Shown here in pieces: positions 1 through 10,445 of a stretch of 64,000 nucleotides of DNA. Source of the DNA: Artemia franciscana (Eukaryota > Arthropoda > Branchiopoda > Anostraca > Artemiidae); contig NC_088863.1 in NCBI RefSeq assembly GCF_032884065.1, forward strand, positions 41,262,880 to 41,326,879. Direction: 5' to 3'. Under the pieces are notes generated by a model. It ran no database searches and had not been told where the DNA came from. It was given only the letters and a program-made list of their open reading frames with translations. The translations under genes were made by a program, and so were the position numbers. Every line of letters starts with the position of its first letter. The stretch's first letter is position 1.

Positions 1-350
1 GTGACGACCGGGAACCTCAAAGAGAAATTACAGACTGGGACAACCGGACACAAATCACGACCGGGACAGAGGGAATATAAATGACGACCGGGACACAACT
101 ACAACGGGGACGCCGGGGGCACAGGCGGGATATATAAATAACGACCGGGACACAGGGATTGTTCGAATAGAAATTACAGACCGGGACACAAATGACGACC
201 GGGACACAGGGAATATAAATGACGACCGGGACACTCAAAGAGAAATTACAAACTGGGACACCGGGACACAGGGAATATAAATGACGACCGGGACACAGGG
301 ACACATCATTAGAATAATGAGGTATAGATCTGAATACGGGCTGTTTTTCC

Positions 351-464
351 CATGGACAATTATATGTTGCATGTTCAAGAGTCAGTAAACCTGACAATCT
401 ATTTATATGCACAGACAATGGGACAGCGAAGAATGTTGTATATTCGCATGTTTTACGTAGTTAA
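351..464 (+). pseudogene. Helitron helicase C-terminal remnant (left palindrome arm)
   Basis: An open run of 37 codons ending in TAA reads [11 protein letters not shown], then KPDNLF, then a short tail before the stop. This is the conserved end of the Pif1-like helicase domain of Helitron Rep/helicase proteins, where Y-V-A-x-S-R is helicase motif VI. Upstream the frame is lost into the minisatellite. It is a relic, not a working gene. Confidence 0.8.
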
Positions 465-659
465 AAACATATATTTATATCTATCTCTATTCACAGGTGG
501 GACACAGGCACACAACTACAATGGCGCGTAACTAATATGGCGCGTAACGACTTACGCGCGCGTAATTCGTTTATATTAGTAAGTCATATTAGTTACGCGC
601 CATTGTAGTTGTGTCCCTGTGTCCCACCTGTGAATAGAGATAGATATAAATATATGTTT

Positions 660-773
660 TTAACTACGTAAAACATGCGAATATACAACATTCTTCGCTG
701 TCCCATTGTCTGTGCATATAAATAGATTGTCAGGTTTACTGACTCTTGAACATGCAACATATAATTGTCCATG
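660..773 (-). pseudogene. Helitron helicase C-terminal remnant (right palindrome arm)
   Basis: This is the mirror copy of the 351-464 remnant and keeps the same 37-codon frame, including YVACSRV and the same stop. It belongs to reverse-strand Helitron copy A. Confidence 0.8.
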
Positions 774-789
774 GGAAAAACAGTCCGTA

Positions 790-1180
790 TTCAGATCTAT
801 ACCTCATTATTCTAATGATGTGTCCCTGTGTCCCGGTCGTCATTTATATTCCCTGTGTCCCGGTGTCCCAGTTTGTAATTTCTCTTTGAGTGTCCCGGTC
901 GTCATTTATATTCCCTGTGTCCCGGTCGTCATTTGTGTCCCGGTCTGTAATTTCTATTCGAACAATCCCTGTGTCCCGGTCGTTATTTATATATCCCGCC
1001 TGTGCCCCCGGCGTCCCCGTTGTAGTTGTGTCCCGGTCGTCATTTATATTCCCTCTGTCCCGGTCGTGATTTGTGTCCGGTTGTCCCAGTCTGTAATTTC
1101 TCTTTGAGGTTCCCGGTCGTCACTTATATTCCCTCTGTCTCGGTCGTCATTTGTGTCCCGGTCTGTAATTTCTCTTTGAG
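790..1180. repeat. Helitron-internal minisatellite (GTCCCGGTCGTCATTTAT-type)
   Basis: Imperfect tandem units alternate a GTCCCGGTCGTCATTT core with TATATTCCCTGTGTCCC or CTGTAATTTCTCTTTGA. The same units, in the other orientation, fill 1-300 (left palindrome arm), 9460-9650, 9980-10090, 10215-10450 and 11045-11200. They lie where Helitron coding sequence should be, between the STPR ORF and the helicase C-terminus. Confidence 0.85.
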
Positions 1181-1301
1181 TGTTTTTTCTTCTTAGTTTT
1201 TTTTTAGTTTTTTACCTTTTTTCTTTTTTCAGTTTTCTTTTTCTTCTTTATTTTTCAGCGTCACTATGAAGTACATATCGACGAACCTTTGTTTTTTTAA
1301 C

Positions 1302-1757
1302 TTAAATCTGGTAGGCATTGATGACCTTATCCAAGTCAAAATCCCAAACCCAATCATCATCGCTATCATTTTCAGTTTTGATATGTTTTGACTCTCGCTG
1401 TCCAGGTGGATTTTCATCTAACTGCGCGGTTTTGCGTTCTTTAGCCGCAAGCCTGTTTTCTTGCTGTTCTTGTGATTCCCCGGCACGCCTTCTTTTCTTA
1501 CTTTCTCTATCAGCTGCAAGCCTGTTTTCTTGCTGTTCTTGTGATTCCTCGGAACGCTTTCTTTTCTTACTTTCTCTATCAGCAGCAAGTTTTTTGACAT
1601 AAACTCTTTGAGCAGCTTCCTCGGCTGTTGCCATTGTAGGTTCTTCAGTCATTTTACAATTAAACATTTTTCCGTGAACAAATGTCTTAAATACCGTTAA
1701 TGACATCACCGTCATAGCAAAAATGACGACAACTAACTTCATGACGTCAGTCGACAC
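1302..1757 (-). CDS. Helitron-associated STPR-like basic repeat protein (ORF fragment)
   Basis: The open frame is 151 codons from a GTG at 1757. A likelier start is the ATG at 1652, giving 116 aa, because the preceding part overlaps the TGACGTCA leader. The product has two nearly identical repeats of about 23 residues (LAADRESKKR followed by ESQEQQEN) and then an acidic tail ending DKVINAYQI. Such Arg/Glu-rich short repeats resemble STPR-type repeats found near the N-terminus of some arthropod Helitron proteins; that link is from memory of the family. Rep and helicase domains do not follow, so this is a truncated reading frame of copy A. Function unknown; DNA binding is only an inference from its basic repeats. 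Confidence 0.5.
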   Translation of the reverse strand: MSTDVMKLVVVIFAMTVMSLTVFKTFVHGKMFNCKMTEEPTMATAEEAAQRVYVKKLAADRESKKRKRSEESQEQQENRLAADRESKKRRRAGESQEQQENRLAAKERKTAQLDENPPGQRESKHIKTENDSDDDWVWDFDLDKVINAYQI

Positions 1758-1806
1758 AGAAACATGACGTCACCTGACAGACAGACACACAGACAGACAA
1801 CTTATT
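1741..1806 (-). promoter_or_regulatory. Helitron 5' leader with TGACGTCA (CRE-like) sites
   Basis: Two exact TGACGTCA palindromes (1741-1748 region and near 1765) lie next to a (GTCT)n tract and an AAGTTGTCT start. The same arrangement heads the Helitrons at 9366 and 10901. TGACGTCA is the consensus site of CREB/ATF bZIP factors. Use as a promoter is inferred. Confidence 0.5.
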
Positions 1807-1817
1807 TTTATATATAT

Positions 1818-1982
1818 AAAAGATATATCTATATTCACAGGTTGGACATAGGGACGCAACTACAATGGCGCGTAACTAATATGGCGCGTAACGACTTACG
1901 CACGCGGGGGGGCTTGGGGGTATGCGAAGCGCCCCCACCAACTAGGTGTTGGGGTGGCGCGAAGCGCCACCCCAAAAGTTAG
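1818..1982 (+). mobile_element. Solo Helitron 3' end with terminal hairpin
   Basis: This matches the last 165 bp of the Helitrons at 10900 and 11398: ATTCACAGG, GGCGCGTAAC repeats, a GGGGG..CCCCC hairpin, then a perfect 12-bp stem (1949-1960 with 1964-1975, loop GAA). It ends TTAG (1979-1982) followed by T, where its sisters end CTAG. It abuts the 5' end of reverse-strand copy A, so the pair is back to back. Confidence 0.75.
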
Positions 1983-2000
1983 TTTTTATATATATATAAA

Positions 2001-2976
2001 TAGATTGTTCCAAGTCTTGATCCGTCACGATGTCTACGATTGAAAAGGATAAAATTCAACTGGCTGCAAAGTCAATTTAGTCCCTTCTTTTGGTATTATA
2101 GCTCGTGATGAGCTGACCAAAGTATATGTCATCCATTTTTTGGTACAAAAATTATTTCATGAGATGTACCAGTTTGGAAATTTCAAGGGGTTGACAACTT
2201 CAGTAGTTGTCTTCAGTAGTTGTCACATACTGAAACCAAAAATAGGCCGATACCAATTGTGAGACATGTAGGGGACTTGTAAGGAAAGGTCGGCTGTTAG
2301 CTCATAATCATCTTCGGTAGTGAGGGGTTTGCAAATTTTGCTATTTGGTGTACCTATTATTTGTTTCCAGTATATTTGATGGTAAGACCGAGTTAGTTCT
2401 AGTGGTAAGACATGTAGGGGACTTGTAAGTAATAATGGTCTGTTTGGCTACAATCATCTTCAATTAAGAGGAGTTTGTAACTTTTGCTAGTTGGTGTAGC
2501 ATACCCATACTCACTGTAACCTAGAATTAAGTGTTTACGCAACGAGTTCAAACGATAACGTAAAACAACGAGGCAGTTTCGTAATAATTAGTAGAGTGTC
2601 ATCTAGGGTATGTTGATCCTGAAAAGTTACGGATAGCTTTATAACACCAACTAGATCATATAAGATACTGTTTTAAGTTTTTATCCGTCACGATGTCTAC
2701 GATTGATAAGGATAACGTTCAACTGGCTGCAAAGTCAATTTAGTCCCTTCTTCGGTATTATCGATAGCTCGTGATGAGCTGATAAAAAATACGTCATAGT
2801 AGTTTCTTCATAATTAGCAGTGTCATTTACGGTATTTTGATCCTGAAAAGCTACAGATAGCTTTATAATACCAACTGGATTATATAAGATATTGTTCTAA
2901 GCTTTCGTCCGTCACGATGTCTCCGATTGAAAAGGATAAAGTTCAAATGGCTGCAAAATTCAACTGGATCATGTGA
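2001..2976 (+). repeat. Three diverged copies of a leader with a 16-19 codon ORF
   Basis: Each copy has CCGTCACGATGTC, opening a small frame: 2030-2080 (MSTIEKDKIQLAAKSI), 2693-2743 (MSTIDKDNVQLAAKSI) and 2917-2976 (MSPIEKDKVQMAAKFNWIM). Copies 2 and 3 share a further 80-bp upstream block (about 2600-2680 and 2820-2903). Substitutions in the small frame are mostly conservative. Whether it is translated is unknown. Confidence 0.6.
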
Positions 2977-3155
2977 TAACTGATCGCGTTCTTCTTTGAG
3001 CATAACGTTTTAAAAGCTTCGATAGGCTGACAACTTCAGCGTTTAACCGATAGCAAAGAAACAAAACCAAAGTGTTGCTCTCGCAACACTTTATTCGGCG
3101 AAGCCGGACAAAGGTTGCTGCAACACTTCACGTTGCTTAGGCAACGTAGGTCTAG
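2001..3155 (+). mobile_element. Second Helitron-like family, non-autonomous
   Basis: The right end has a Helitron-type terminus: a stem-loop at 3130-3146 (CGTTGC/GCAACG), a few bases, then CTAG (3152-3155) followed by T. Two more stem-loops precede it: AAAGTGTTGC/GCAACACTTT (about 3069-3092) and CGGC/GCCG (about 3097-3107). The left end is not defined; TATATATAAATAG at about 1991-2005 is a candidate. The interior holds repeated leaders, listed separately, and no helicase or Rep sequence. Confidence 0.5.
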
Positions 3156-3739
3156 TTACTATTAAGATCATTCAAATTCATAGTTCCCATTTTTGAACCA
3201 GCAGTAAATGGCAATTTGTATCACTATGTCATTCTTTTAACATTTTTTCTTTAAACTTTTGGCTACAATAAGTCGAGTCTCGTTATTTACTAGATATTTA
3301 CTCGTTATTTACTGTTGCTAATTTTGCAACCATAATTGATTTAAAATGAAACAAAATAAAAAAATGCATCAGTGAATTGAACTAGAAAGGTAAGAGCCTT
3401 GTGTCTTGAATGAATTTCGATCTTGGAGAGTTTCGGATCTAAATGTTTTTTCTTTTTGGTTCGAATGGGGAGCATTATTCTATTCCTAACAGCTAATTTA
3501 AAACCATTAGGAAGAAGCTTATTAATTCTAGTAGTTAAACTTGGTTATCAAAAGTGGAGGTGGCTCTGCATGAGTGAAGCGCTCTGTGCTTTTCTCCTCT
3601 CTTTATACTCCTAAAACAATGTTCAGAACGGTAAACTCAAGTTAATCAAATGGCCATTGGACATTGAAGCAAGCTCTTTCTGATGAGTAAGGCAAGTTTC
3701 AGGGCTGTTTTTAATAAGTTGGAGGTGTTTTTAATAAGT
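3156..3739. other. No recognised gene
   Basis: AT-rich spacer. The only structure seen is a short direct repeat (TTTTTAATAAGTTGGAGGT, near 3709 and 3727) just before the LINE. The 63-codon frame at 3423-3614 has no recognisable motif. Confidence 0.5.
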
Positions 3740-4212
3740 TGGAGGTGAATGGAGTTCGTCCGGAATGAGGCAGACTCTGTCTGCTGACTCTGGATATGGG
3801 GTTTCTCCCCTAACTAAACACTCCGATCAGGACGGCCGCAACCTCATGTGGCAGGTGGAGCCAACCCCGGGAATCTCAGTACCTAGGTTTAACCTAGCTC
3901 TAAGCAGATTCCAGGTCTAGGGTCGGTTGGGCTAGCGACCCTCCACCTGAAAATTAAGTGCTACGAAAAGTGACAATATAGCCTCGTACCCGGATTCCCT
4001 TTTAATATCTCGACCATCGCGCGTCAATGGACATGCTGACGACGTCAGAAAGACTGACAGACTAAAACTTATGGACCGAAGGGGCTACGAATAGCCACCT
4101 GGAATGTCTTGACTCTGAATGCACCTGCGTCAAGAAGGAATGGTGTTGGCCTTGCACTAAATAGCCTTACAAGAAGGCCTTACTTTTACACGAAGCTGTA
4201 TCTGACATATTA

Positions 4213-4629
4213 ATGAAGACCCGCTTTGGACACAAGCATGGCAAGATGACTGTCATCGTATGCTATGCCCCGACCAACGATTCTGATGATGCGACTAAGG
4301 AGGATTTCTATTCTGCTTTGTCCAGATGCCTTGCAACAGTACCCCCCCCCCATGATATAACTGTTCTTCTTGGCGACTTCAATGCGACAATGCGCGATTA
4401 TATGGGTGTATGGCGTGGCACAGTTGGTCCTGTATCCCCCGACCCACTTAACGACAATGGGCTCGCCTTACTTGAGCTGTGCCGATCTCACGACCTTTAC
4501 ATTGTAAACACCTACTTCCAACGCAATACTATTCATCGGTACACGTGGTATAGTAATGACGGTCTTACAAAGAAGATGATTGACTACGTCATTATTTACA
4601 AACGCTGGAGATCATTGGTGAAGAATTGA
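4213..4629 (+). pseudogene. LINE endonuclease domain fragment
   Basis: The 138-codon frame carries the second half of an exonuclease-endonuclease-phosphatase domain: VIVCYAPTN, LLGDFNATM, TWYSND and MIDYVII. The N-terminal part (ATWNVLTLN, near 4090) is in a different frame, and the catalytic SDH-type C-terminal motif follows a break after 4629. In an active element this domain nicks target DNA to prime reverse transcription. Here it is broken. Confidence 0.8.
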
Positions 4630-5597
4630 GGATTTTACAGATCAGCAGAGATTGGAAACGCAGACCATTGGCTTGTGTGCACCGATCTTCGGCTTCGCCT
4701 CCATGCACAACGATCGAAAAGAAAACCCATCGCTGCAGATATTGGGAAACTAAAGGAAACAGATACTCGCCAGAAGTACAGTATCGAGACATCGAATCGC
4801 TTCGAGGCCCCTGGCTCACTTAATAGCAGCGAAGATCTCTGGAAGCATTTTAAATTGAAGACCTGCGAAGCAGCACAGCTAGTGGCAAGAGGAGTTACCC
4901 AAAGAAATCGTGGCTAACTAATGAAACACTGCAAGTCATAGAGCAAAGACTGAAGCCAAGACTTCTTGGGGACATGACCACATATCGAAGGCTCAATGAA
5001 GTGCGGAACAGATTAGTTCACCGGGATAGAACCCAGTTTGTTGCAAGGAAAGCTGATGAAATTGAGCTAGCTGCAAAAAAGAAATAAATAGGCAGCATAT
5101 TCAAGCATCTCCAAGATCTCACTGAAAATAAAACTCCCACCTGGGGTCCCGTCCTGTCCAGGGATGGTGCACTTCTTTCTGACGAAGGTTCTTGTCTTGA
5201 GCGGTGGAAGGACCACTTCTGTTCGCTCCTCAACAATACTGGTCCGTCTGCGCCTCCTAATGATAGTCCCAGCCAACCTTGCAGTCAAAGACCTGGAACA
5301 GATGTTCCTCAAGATGAGCCTTTCAGCCCCTCAGAAATTGGACATGCAGTAAAAAGACTCAAGAATAATAAAGCTGCTTGTATCTGTGGCTTAAACTCAG
5401 AGCTGCTAAAATATGGAGGTCCTGCAATGCTCCTGTTTCTACACACCCTGTTCTCTACAATCTGGCAAACAGAGATAATTCCCGAGGATTGGCGGTAGGG
5501 TGTCATCATCCCCTTATGGAAGAGAAAAGGCTCAAGAAGCGGCTGCTCCAACTACCGAGGAATAACCCTACTGTCAGTCCCTGGCAAACTGTTTTCA

Positions 5598-6445
5598 ATG
5601 GTCCTACTGGATCGATGTCGGAGCATCATTCGAAAAATCCGGCGACCGGAGCAAGCTGGTTTTATCTTGGATCGTTCAACCATCGAGCAGATTTTCACAA
5701 TTCCACAAATAGTAGAGAAGACAACAGAGTTTCGACAAAAAGTATTTATTGCCTTCGTTGACTTCCGTGCTGCATTTGACTCAGTCGATCGAAAAGCTCT
5801 TTGGCGGATTCTAGAGTTGACTGGCCTACCCGAGAAATATTGCAGACTTCTCAAGGCGCTGCAGAATGGGACGAAGAGCTGTGTACAAGTAAATGGTCGG
5901 CGCAGCCCGTTCTTTCAAATCACGACATGGGTGCGTCAAGGATGTACAGTGGCCCCAGAGCTCTTCAATATCATCATAGATTACGTTATGACATAAACCA
6001 CTTGACGTCTCAGCTTTGGGCTCAAATTCGGAGATCATACCATACAGATGTTGATTTTACCGATGACTTGGCCATTCTGGCGGACTCCTTGGAGCAGCTG
6101 CTGGAAGCGCTCCAAATTCTGCAAGAAGAGGCTGCCAAAGTAGGACTGCATATAAACTGGAACAAAACTAAAATTACGGCCATAGACCCGTCTTCTCCTA
6201 TTGTTAACTCTCCAGTTAACCTGGACAGCACCACTAGCATCGAGGTTGTTAAAGACTTCGCCTACCTGGGCTCCGTAATTTCTTCACATGGCTCACTTCT
6301 CCCCGAGCTGCAGGCGAGAATATCTAAAGCGTCTTCTGTCATGGGTAGACTGAATCGTCACCTCTGGCGAAAACCAAACATCAGTCGCACAACGAAATTG
6401 CGGTTCTTCAACGCTCTAGTCGGCTCTGATGCTTTACGGAGCTGA
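5598..6445 (+). pseudogene. LINE reverse transcriptase fragments, two overlapping frames
   Basis: The first frame (5598-5996) has AGFILDRST, then FVDFRAAFDSVDR (motif A), then RQGCTVAPELFN. A frameshift moves reading to the second frame (5801-6445), where the catalytic box reads FTDD instead of FADD, followed by HINWNKTK and YLGSVISSHG. Later blocks (LYGAETW, LRRIEGL, RWFGHLL) run to about 6740 with stops. The altered catalytic box and frameshifts indicate a dead copy. Confidence 0.85.
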
Positions 6446-6868
6446 GACATGGCAAGCATCAGCTGCAACCCTCAATAAAATGGACGTATTTCATGCAATG
6501 AGCCTGAGGAGGATTGAGGGCCTACAATGGTCCGACTTCGTCAGCAATGAAAAGCTTCTGCAGCTCACAAAGCAGTCTTGGTTTTCGACTCAAGCAGCCG
6601 ATTGAACCTTACGATGGTTCGGGCATCTGCTTCGAATGCTACCATATCTACCCGCAAAGATGATCTATGACTTCGACCCTATCAAAGTTGGTTTGAAGCG
6701 ACCTCGCGGCCGACCGACAGCCTGTCCGAGTTCTTGACGATGGCAAACATCAGACATGGCGAAGAGCAAATACTCGCCATGGACCGAAGTGGGTGGAGGA
6801 AGCAGACGTCACTCTCTACGGCGAGCAGTGCCCAGCAGGAGACTTTATTTATTAAGTAAGTAAGTAAT

Positions 6869-8261
6869 TAAAAGGCAAGAAGGCTCCCTCTTTGTCTATT
6901 TGGACCGGGATACCATCGTGGCAAAATAAGATATAAGATTGAAAACTTTTATTGATATCCGAATGAAAAGTATGGAAGTTTAAAAAACTGTTTGTTGGGC
7001 GATTTCCCTTAAATATTTTAATTATGATACTAAATATTACCCGCAATACCTTGATAAACCTAGGGAAATACTTTAAGAACGAATTTTGTAATAAGAGAGC
7101 AATAAATGAGAATTTTTTGTTAAAAATCCTTCTTGCATATTTGCATTTGCTTTAAACAACTGATTTTATTCTAAATGTCTTCGAAGACATTCGGCAAAAG
7201 AAACGCTTGCGATCGCCAGCTGGGTACATATTTGTACAGCAAAAGGGTTTTAGTTGAGCCGTAATTAAAATTTAGAATAAAAAAATTTATCTTTAAGAGG
7301 GGGGAAGTTGTTCCCCACACATGCAGGAAATTCTTGAGAAGTATAAGAAACAATGGGTAATATTATGGGTAAGAAATGCAAGACTGTCGTCTTGTTCACA
7401 GGCTTTTAAGATCGGCAGCTCGACCAAAGGCCACAACACAAATAGCGCTCGACTTCCTCATGAGTTCTAGGTCCTTGTAAATAGTACTGGCTTCAATTGA
7501 ACGGAACTAGAACCTTTGGCTATTATTACGTTTTGCCCACAAAAAATAGGAAGTATTATATTGATCCCTTAGTTTCATATGGATTCCGTTTAGTAACCCA
7601 GGTCTAAATGTACACTGGGCACCTTTTCATTGAAATATACGAGGACCTTCTAATTAAAAATGACTTCAAAATTGTCAGGTATTTTACTAGTTTGAATTGA
7701 GACATTAAAATTATTGCTCAGACACCATAAAAACTTTTGCAATTTATATAATAACTTCAGAGATTCTGAACTGAACTTAAAAAATTTTCAACTTTTTTTT
7801 CATGTCTTAAATTCTTTCCATTTGTAATGTTATATGCGTCATATATGTAAAAACGATACAATCACTCTTGCGGTAGGGGGGGGGGAGAATGATATAACTC
7901 ATCAAACTTTTGGTTTCCTTTTTTAAGGTTTTTGAATTATTGTAATCCCTTGTTAAAATATACAAATATTTTTGCAACTACTTGTTTTTCGCTCTTTCCA
8001 CAATTTCCTGTTCTTTCATACTACCTCTATTCAAAGATATTTGATTATTACAGCAAATCTGATTTCTAATAACGATTTCTACTAAGCTTCAAACTTTGGT
8101 TTTCTTTTTTAAGATTTTGGAATTGTTGTAATCCCTTGTCAAAATACATACAAATACTTGCAATTTCTAGTTTTTTGCTCTTTAAGCATGCGACAACGTC
8201 ATTGCAATACTGATGTACATAAAAATGATGTCACACACATAAATAGTTTTTTCCTAAATTA
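6869..8261. other. Unassigned AT-rich spacer with a two-copy tandem repeat
   Basis: No gene is recognised. A unit beginning CAAACTTTTGGTTT at 7903 is repeated at 8090 (offset 187 bp) with good similarity through the shared TTGTAATCCCTTGT block. A run of ten G sits near 7876-7885. Confidence 0.5.
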
Positions 8262-8292
8262 AGGCTCTTACCTTAAATTACCTTAAATCGCA

Positions 8293-8345
8293 TTAACAGC
8301 GAGATAAGGTGGACTGAATCCTCCTGTAGAACATCTCGCTGTTAA
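8293..8345 (-). ncRNA. Stem-loop in the LINE 3' UTR
   Basis: A perfect 13-bp stem (8293-8305 with 8333-8345, TTAACAGCGAGAT) closes a 27-nt loop, about 20 bp from the element's short-repeat tail. In CR1/L2-like LINEs such 3' structures are recognised by the element's own reverse transcriptase; that role here is inferred. Confidence 0.6.
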
Positions 8346-8363
8346 ATTGATGAGGTGACACAA

Positions 8364-8951
8364 TTAGTGGGTGTTATGGGGTGTGGCGTCAAACTGGTAC
8401 TTCCATTCCGCGTTACTCCACTCCAAATCAACTGCATTTTCGAAAGAATCAATCGAATCATCAGTGACAGTCTCATCGGAAAGACTGTTCCAAGTTGAGA
8501 CAGCACGTACCGAGAAAAAGTTCGTCCTCTCTCTGCGTCTGGAGTGCTCCTGTTGCAGCTTCATTGAGTGGCCTCGTGTCATAGTGGCAAGGGAGGGAGT
8601 AAAAATGGAGTTAGCCATGTTGTTTTGGTACATTTTCTTGACAAAAATGACATCTCCTCTTTGTCGCCGGTAAACCAATGTGGATATCTTCAGGCGACGC
8701 GGACGTTCAGGGTAGGGAACCTACCCTCTTCTCTGTACGCTCTCTAGGGCTGCCACATATCTCTTATATTGAGGATTTGTAACGGGACAGCAAAAGTCCA
8801 AATGTGGTCTTACAAGAGCATTATATAATTTCCTTATTATCAGAGGATGGCGCGATGATATGGTTAGTTTAATTAGTCCCAGGGCTCTGTTGGCCTTAGC
8901 AACTTGTTGTATAGTGTGCTCATGGAACTGAAACTTCCTGACAACGATCAC
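8364..8951 (-). pseudogene. CR1/Jockey-type RT C-terminal region
   Basis: Two frames, 8721-8951 then 8364-8678, cover the thumb and C-terminal part of the LINE protein: RPHLDFCCPV, ALESVQRR, FFSVRAVSTWNSL and DSIDSFENAVD. A frameshift separates them near 8700. The protein ends at TAA before the UTR stem-loop. Confidence 0.8.
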
Positions 8952-9162
8952 CCCTAAGTCTCATTCACTCTCAACAGCCTCAACTTGGATACGTGTGCCA
9001 GATTTATCCAGCATAAGATATGAAGTCTGATTATTGTGGGAACCCATGTGAAGGACTTTGCATTTTGATGGGTTGAACTCCATCATCTAGGTGGAAGCCC
9101 ATAAGGAATTCCATAAGGGAATTCCAATTAGTTTGCTATCATCAGCGTAGAGAGTGATGGGG

Positions 9163-9374
<212 letters not shown>

Positions 9375-10445
9375 GTTGTCTGTGTGTGTGTGTGTGTGTC
9401 TGTCGAGTGACGTCATGTTTGTGTGTCGACTGACGTCATGTTTTCGACTGACGAAATTACAGACCGGGACATCGGGACACAAATGACAACCGGGACACCG
9501 GCACATAGGGAATATAAATGACGTCCGGTACACTCAAAGAGAAAGCGACCGGGACACAAGGAATGTTCGATTAGCAATCACCATCAACAAAGCACCGGGA
9601 CACAAATGACGACCGGGACACAGGGAGTATAAATGACGACCAGGACATAAGTAAAAAAAAAAACTAAAAAAACTAAAAAAAAGGTAAAAACTACAAAAAA
9701 ACTAAAAAGAAAAAAAAACTAAAAACTAATAAAAAACCTAAAACAGCTAAAAAACTAAAAAAAACTAAAAAAGAAAAAAAATAAAAAAGGGAAAAAAAGA
9801 AAAATAAAGGAGAAAAACAAAACTAAAAAAATAAAAATAAAAATAAATAAAAAGAAAAAAAAACTAAAAAAACTAAAAAAAAAGTAAAAACCAAAAAAAA
9901 CTAAAAAGAAATAAAGGGGAAAATACAAAAATTTATTTCATCATATACCATTTCAAAAACGAATGTATATACAGACCCAGACACCGGGATACAAATGACG
10001 ACCGGGACACAGGGACCCAACTACAACGGGGACACCGGGGGGCACAGGGGGATATATAAATGACGACGGTGACACAGGGAATGTTCGATTAGCAATCACC
10101 ATCAACAAAGCTCAAGGGCAATCATTAGAATCATGAGGTATAACTAAAAAAAAAAACTAAAAAAAGGTAAAAAACTAAAAACTAAAAAAAAGACCAATTC
10201 AAACACGAATGTGTATACAGACCGGGAAACCGGGACACAAATGACCACCGGGACACCGGAACACAAGGAATATAAATGACGCCCGGGACACTCAAAGAGA
10301 AATCACAGACTGGGGCACCGGGACACAAATGACGACCGGGACACAGGGAATATAAATGACGACCGGGACACAGGGACACAACTACAACGGGGACGCCGGG
10401 GGGCACAGGGTATATATAAATGACGACGGCGACACAGGGGACGGT

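Larger units (their letters stand above)
1..1123. repeat. Large inverted repeat (palindrome) built from Helitron 3' halves
   Basis: Bases 1-539 are matched by the reverse complement of 585-1123 (paired positions sum to 1124), leaving a 45-bp spacer at 540-584. The arms differ at only a few positions. Each arm holds, from outside in, a CCGGGACAC-type minisatellite, a helicase C-terminal remnant and the Helitron 3' leader with GGCGCGTAAC repeats. The left arm reaches the window edge, so the palindrome may be longer. It may be a true fold-back of two facing elements or an assembly product of a hairpin read; the sequence alone cannot decide. Confidence 0.9.
585..1815 (-). mobile_element. Helitron copy A, internally deleted, reverse strand
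   Basis: Read on the minus strand, this holds the parts of one Helitron in order: a 5' leader (about 1741-1806) with TGACGTCA motifs, an STPR-like ORF (1302-1757), a T/A-rich tract (about 1180-1260), a minisatellite (790-1180), the helicase C-terminus (660-773) and the 3' leader (585-630). Its proper 3' hairpin and CTAG end are missing; the palindrome centre replaces them. Most of the Rep and helicase coding region is absent. Confidence 0.75.
3740..6868 (+). mobile_element. RTE-like LINE, decayed (copy 1)
   Basis: In order there is a GC-richer leader (3740-4080), an apurinic-type endonuclease beginning near 4090 (ATWNVLTLN), a linker, a reverse transcriptase (about 5350-6300), the C-terminal YLGSVISSHG and RWFGHLLRM blocks, and a TAAG simple-repeat tail (6850-6867). 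Stops and frameshifts break it throughout. The endonuclease-RT layout and simple-repeat tail fit the RTE/BovB group (CFDP2-like proteins). A further decayed copy of the same family lies at 40926-42240 and 47390-47720. Confidence 0.8.

Noticed and set aside
17..418. Paired 133-codon ORFs on opposite strands (17-418 and 706-1107)
   Set aside because: They are mirror translations of the palindrome minisatellite and lie opposite the helicase remnant. Their identity reflects the inverted repeat, not conserved protein.
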